Shown here one piece after another: positions 62,221-64,000 of a DNA stretch of 64,000 nt. This DNA comes from Candidatus Obscuribacterales bacterium (GTDB lineage: Bacteria > Cyanobacteriota > Vampirovibrionia > Obscuribacterales > Obscuribacteraceae). The position numbers were made by a program, and so were the translations under genes. The stretch is from the NCBI GenBank assembly GCA_019750335.1, contig JAIEOQ010000003.1:186001-250000 (forward strand). The letters run 5' to 3'. Position 1 is the stretch's first letter. The number at the start of each line of letters is the position of its first letter. The notes under the pieces were generated by a model that did no database searches, had not been told where the DNA came from, and saw only the letters and a list, made by a program, of their open reading frames with translations.

Positions 62221-62931
62221 TTAGCGAATGAACTTGTCTTGTTGGGGATGAGTGCCAAGCCAAGTGATCTCGCCGGAGTGTAGGTTACGTACTGCGCCGA
62301 CAACTTTTAGTTTGCCTTCTTTGACAAGAGCAGCAAGACCAGGGCCTTTTTTGAGCAAGCAAGACATTGTGTTGAACACATTTTCTTGAATCGCTGCGTT
62401 CAGTAGAACTTCTTTGCTCGCTTTGCCATGTTCTTTTCGAGCCTTATCCACTGCCGGTTGGATCATCTCAATAAGTTGAGGAATGCTACCCCTTAACTGC
62501 CCGCCGCTAACGGCACCATCTACGGCACCACATGAGGAATGACCGAGCACAACCAAAAGCGGCGTATTCAAATATTTGCAGCCATATTCTGCGCTGGCTA
62601 ATTCTGCTGTTCCGCAAACATTACCGGCAACTCTAATCACAAATACATCGGCAAAACCTTGGTCGAAAATCAGCTCAACAGGTACTCTTGCGTCTGAGCA
62701 ACCAAGCACAGTTGCTATCGGTTTTTGTCCGTTTTGTGCTGTTTCAGCACGACGTAAAGCATCTATTCTTAGCTGAGCACTTTTGCCCTGCACGTAGCGT
62801 TTGTTGCCTGCTTTCAATCGTGCCAAAGCTACATCCGGAGTTATTTCTGTTGCCAGTGCGGGGCTTTGAATGACACCAACCAATACACTTATTGAAAGAA
62901 GTTTTTTTAGAATCTCTCGGCAGGCAATCAT
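62221..62931 (-). CDS. Periplasmic beta-carbonic anhydrase
   Basis: A 236-residue beta-type carbonic anhydrase interconverting CO2 and bicarbonate. Zinc ligands are Cys78 (GCSDARVP, with the Asp80-Arg82 dyad) and His131 and Cys134 (LGHSSCGA). A signal peptide (LSISVLVGVIQSPALA) places it outside the cytoplasm. The frame opens at 62958, but the ATG at 62931 has GGAG seven bases upstream. It may feed the SbtA-type permease at 23638, by inference. Confidence 0.92.
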   Translation of the reverse strand: MIACREILKKLLSISVLVGVIQSPALATEITPDVALARLKAGNKRYVQGKSAQLRIDALRRAETAQNGQKPIATVLGCSDARVPVELIFDQGFADVFVIRVAGNVCGTAELASAEYGCKYLNTPLLVVLGHSSCGAVDGAVSGGQLRGSIPQLIEMIQPAVDKARKEHGKASKEVLLNAAIQENVFNTMSCLLKKGPGLAALVKEGKLKVVGAVRNLHSGEITWLGTHPQQDKFIR

Positions 62932-63054
62932 CTCAATTCTCCAGATGGAACAGTGCATATTCTACCTCTTCAAAGATGCTTTCAAGTCGATTAAGTTGAG
63001 ATCGGCATGTCAAGGCTGTTAGCATTGTGGGGCTCCACAAGCAGAGGAAGTTTG

Positions 63055-63642
63055 ATGCCAGACCATATCGATGCTGTAAAACTATTTGAGCATTCGCGCT
63101 TGATCGTCGGCATGGTTCTCAGCTTGGCATTAGCGCGCTTGCTCAATGGCATTTCAAAATTTGTACAGCATCCGAAAAACACCTCTATTTATCTGGTGCA
63201 TTTTGGTTGGGTAATTGTAATCCTGCTTTTTCTGATCCATTTTTGGTGGTGGGAATTCAAGCTTATTACCGTACAGCACTGGACTTTTGAAGCGTATTTC
63301 CTGGTAATACTTTATGCCATAGTCTTTTTCTTGATGTGCGCCATTCTATTTCCTGATCGCATGGATGAATACACTGGCTTTGAAGATTATTTCCAGTCTC
63401 GCCACATCTGGTTCTTTGCCCTATTTGCTTCTACTTTTGTTATTGATATTTTTGATACCATCTTGAAAGGCATGGCTCACTATAATTCGCTTGGAATCGA
63501 ATATCCGATTAGAAACGCTTGTTTTATTGGATTGAGCATCGCCGCCATGTTTATCAACAATAAGAAATTTCAGCTGGGATATGTAGCACTCGCACTGATC
63601 TATGAAGTGTCCTATATTCTCCGGCTGTTTCATACTCAATAA
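63055..63642 (+). CDS. Multi-span membrane protein of unknown function
   Basis: A 195-residue protein with about six hydrophobic spans and aromatic-rich segments (FWWWEF). The frame opens at 63007, but the ATG at 63055 has AGAGGAAG upstream and is preferred. It lies between divergent carbonic anhydrase and convergent HigA-like genes. No family is recognised. Confidence 0.7.
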   Translation: MPDHIDAVKLFEHSRLIVGMVLSLALARLLNGISKFVQHPKNTSIYLVHFGWVIVILLFLIHFWWWEFKLITVQHWTFEAYFLVILYAIVFFLMCAILFPDRMDEYTGFEDYFQSRHIWFFALFASTFVIDIFDTILKGMAHYNSLGIEYPIRNACFIGLSIAAMFINNKKFQLGYVALALIYEVSYILRLFHTQ

Positions 63643-63654
63643 GTTATGAAATCG

Positions 63655-63999
63655 TCATAGCGCTGATTTAGTTTTACCAATAAAAACATCTGTTGAAAGA
63701 TTGAAGCGCTTAGCTAAACCTTGAATCTGGTTCAGGCTCAAATTAGGTCTGGCTCCGGATAAGAATTCAGAAATTCTTGAGGATGATCCAAAAATAGGAA
63801 TCAAGTCCGTTTGAGTTAAGCTATTAGACTCCATCAAGAATTTCACCATTTCTCTTGGCTCAAAATCCGATATTTCGGAATCCCATTTAGATTCATATTT
63901 AGCGATCAAATCAGTCAGCACTTCCAAATAGTCTTTTTCTGACCTGGACAAATTTGACAGATTTGTCAATAACTCATCGCAAACAGCTGCAGCTAAGTC
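63655..63999 (-). CDS. HigA-like helix-turn-helix protein, truncated at the window edge
   Basis: An XRE/HigA-type DNA-binding protein. The helix-turn-helix is in SLTQTDLIPIFGSSSRISEF, with the family ending LNQIQGLAKRF. The frame is open to the right window edge, so the start and any upstream toxin gene (higB would be expected 5') lie outside; a TTG at 63969 is the first start in view. It could be a HigBA antitoxin or a lone regulator. Confidence 0.72.
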   Translation of the reverse strand, partial: DLAAAVCDELLTNLSNLSRSEKDYLEVLTDLIAKYESKWDSEISDFEPREMVKFLMESNSLTQTDLIPIFGSSSRISEFLSGARPNLSLNQIQGLAKRFNLSTDVFIGKTKSAL

Positions 64000-64000
64000 A

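Overview
The window is a dense bacterial chromosome segment (my estimate is mid-40s % G+C) with about 50 protein genes, short intergenic gaps and no rRNA, tRNA, CRISPR or recognisable insertion sequence. The envelope looks Gram-negative: a TonB-type energy transducer, an HtpX protease, a lipoprotein phosphatase and many Sec signal peptides. TPR proteins, a Ser/Thr kinase with a TPR tail, stand-alone MshEN-like modules, an SbtA-type bicarbonate permease, giant repeat-rich exported proteins and many hypothetical secreted proteins together suggest a non-photosynthetic relative of Cyanobacteria (Melainabacteria/Vampirovibrionia, Obscuribacter-like). This placement is inference from gene content, moderately confident.

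Layout. 1-7000: an edge-truncated unknown protein, an exported metallophosphoesterase, small basic and Cys/Lys-rich proteins, a TPR protein, and a HerA/VirB4-like ATPase followed by an MshEN-like module protein. 7100-16400: aldo-keto reductase, HtpX with a second MshEN-like protein, a heme oxygenase, a Ser/Thr kinase with TPR tail, a TonB protein fused to a multi-span membrane module, and a TPR-VOC-like protein. 16450-27200: periplasmic thioredoxin, GT20 trehalose-phosphate-synthase-like enzyme with a winged-helix partner, a two-component system, a glycosyltransferase-like protein, a tandem universal stress protein next to an SbtA-type permease carrying an extra N-terminal beta module, a Gly/Tyr-rich secreted protein and an acetyltransferase.

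27220-52140 is the centre of the window. Three giant paralogous exported proteins (here A 27297-33500, B 33636-38876, C 47107-52140) share a strongly conserved head and tail but have different middles. A has exact-period 184-residue repeats and a glycine-rich tract, B has an embedded GH17-type glycoside hydrolase domain, C has a long glycine-rich tract. A and B share a promoter/leader block. Between them lie a choloylglycine-hydrolase/penicillin-acylase family enzyme, an isolated mdcB-mdcH pair, a tiny charged protein, and a secreted operon of two proteins built from three copies of one unrecognised module plus an exported acetamidase. A DUF4239 membrane protein is translationally coupled to C.

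52200-64000: a GntR/FCD regulator with twin palindromic operators, a nuclease-fold protein lacking catalytic acids, a LysR regulator fused in frame to a membrane segment and exported domain, an acetyltransferase, a second DUF4239 protein coupled to a coiled-coil protein, an extra DnaK, a YaeQ-family protein, a DUF4214-like exported protein, a periplasmic beta-carbonic anhydrase, a membrane protein and an edge-truncated HigA-like regulator.

The strongest candidates for something undescribed are the giant A/B/C surface family with its GH17 passenger, the triplicated secreted module operon, and the LysR-membrane-exported-domain fusion.
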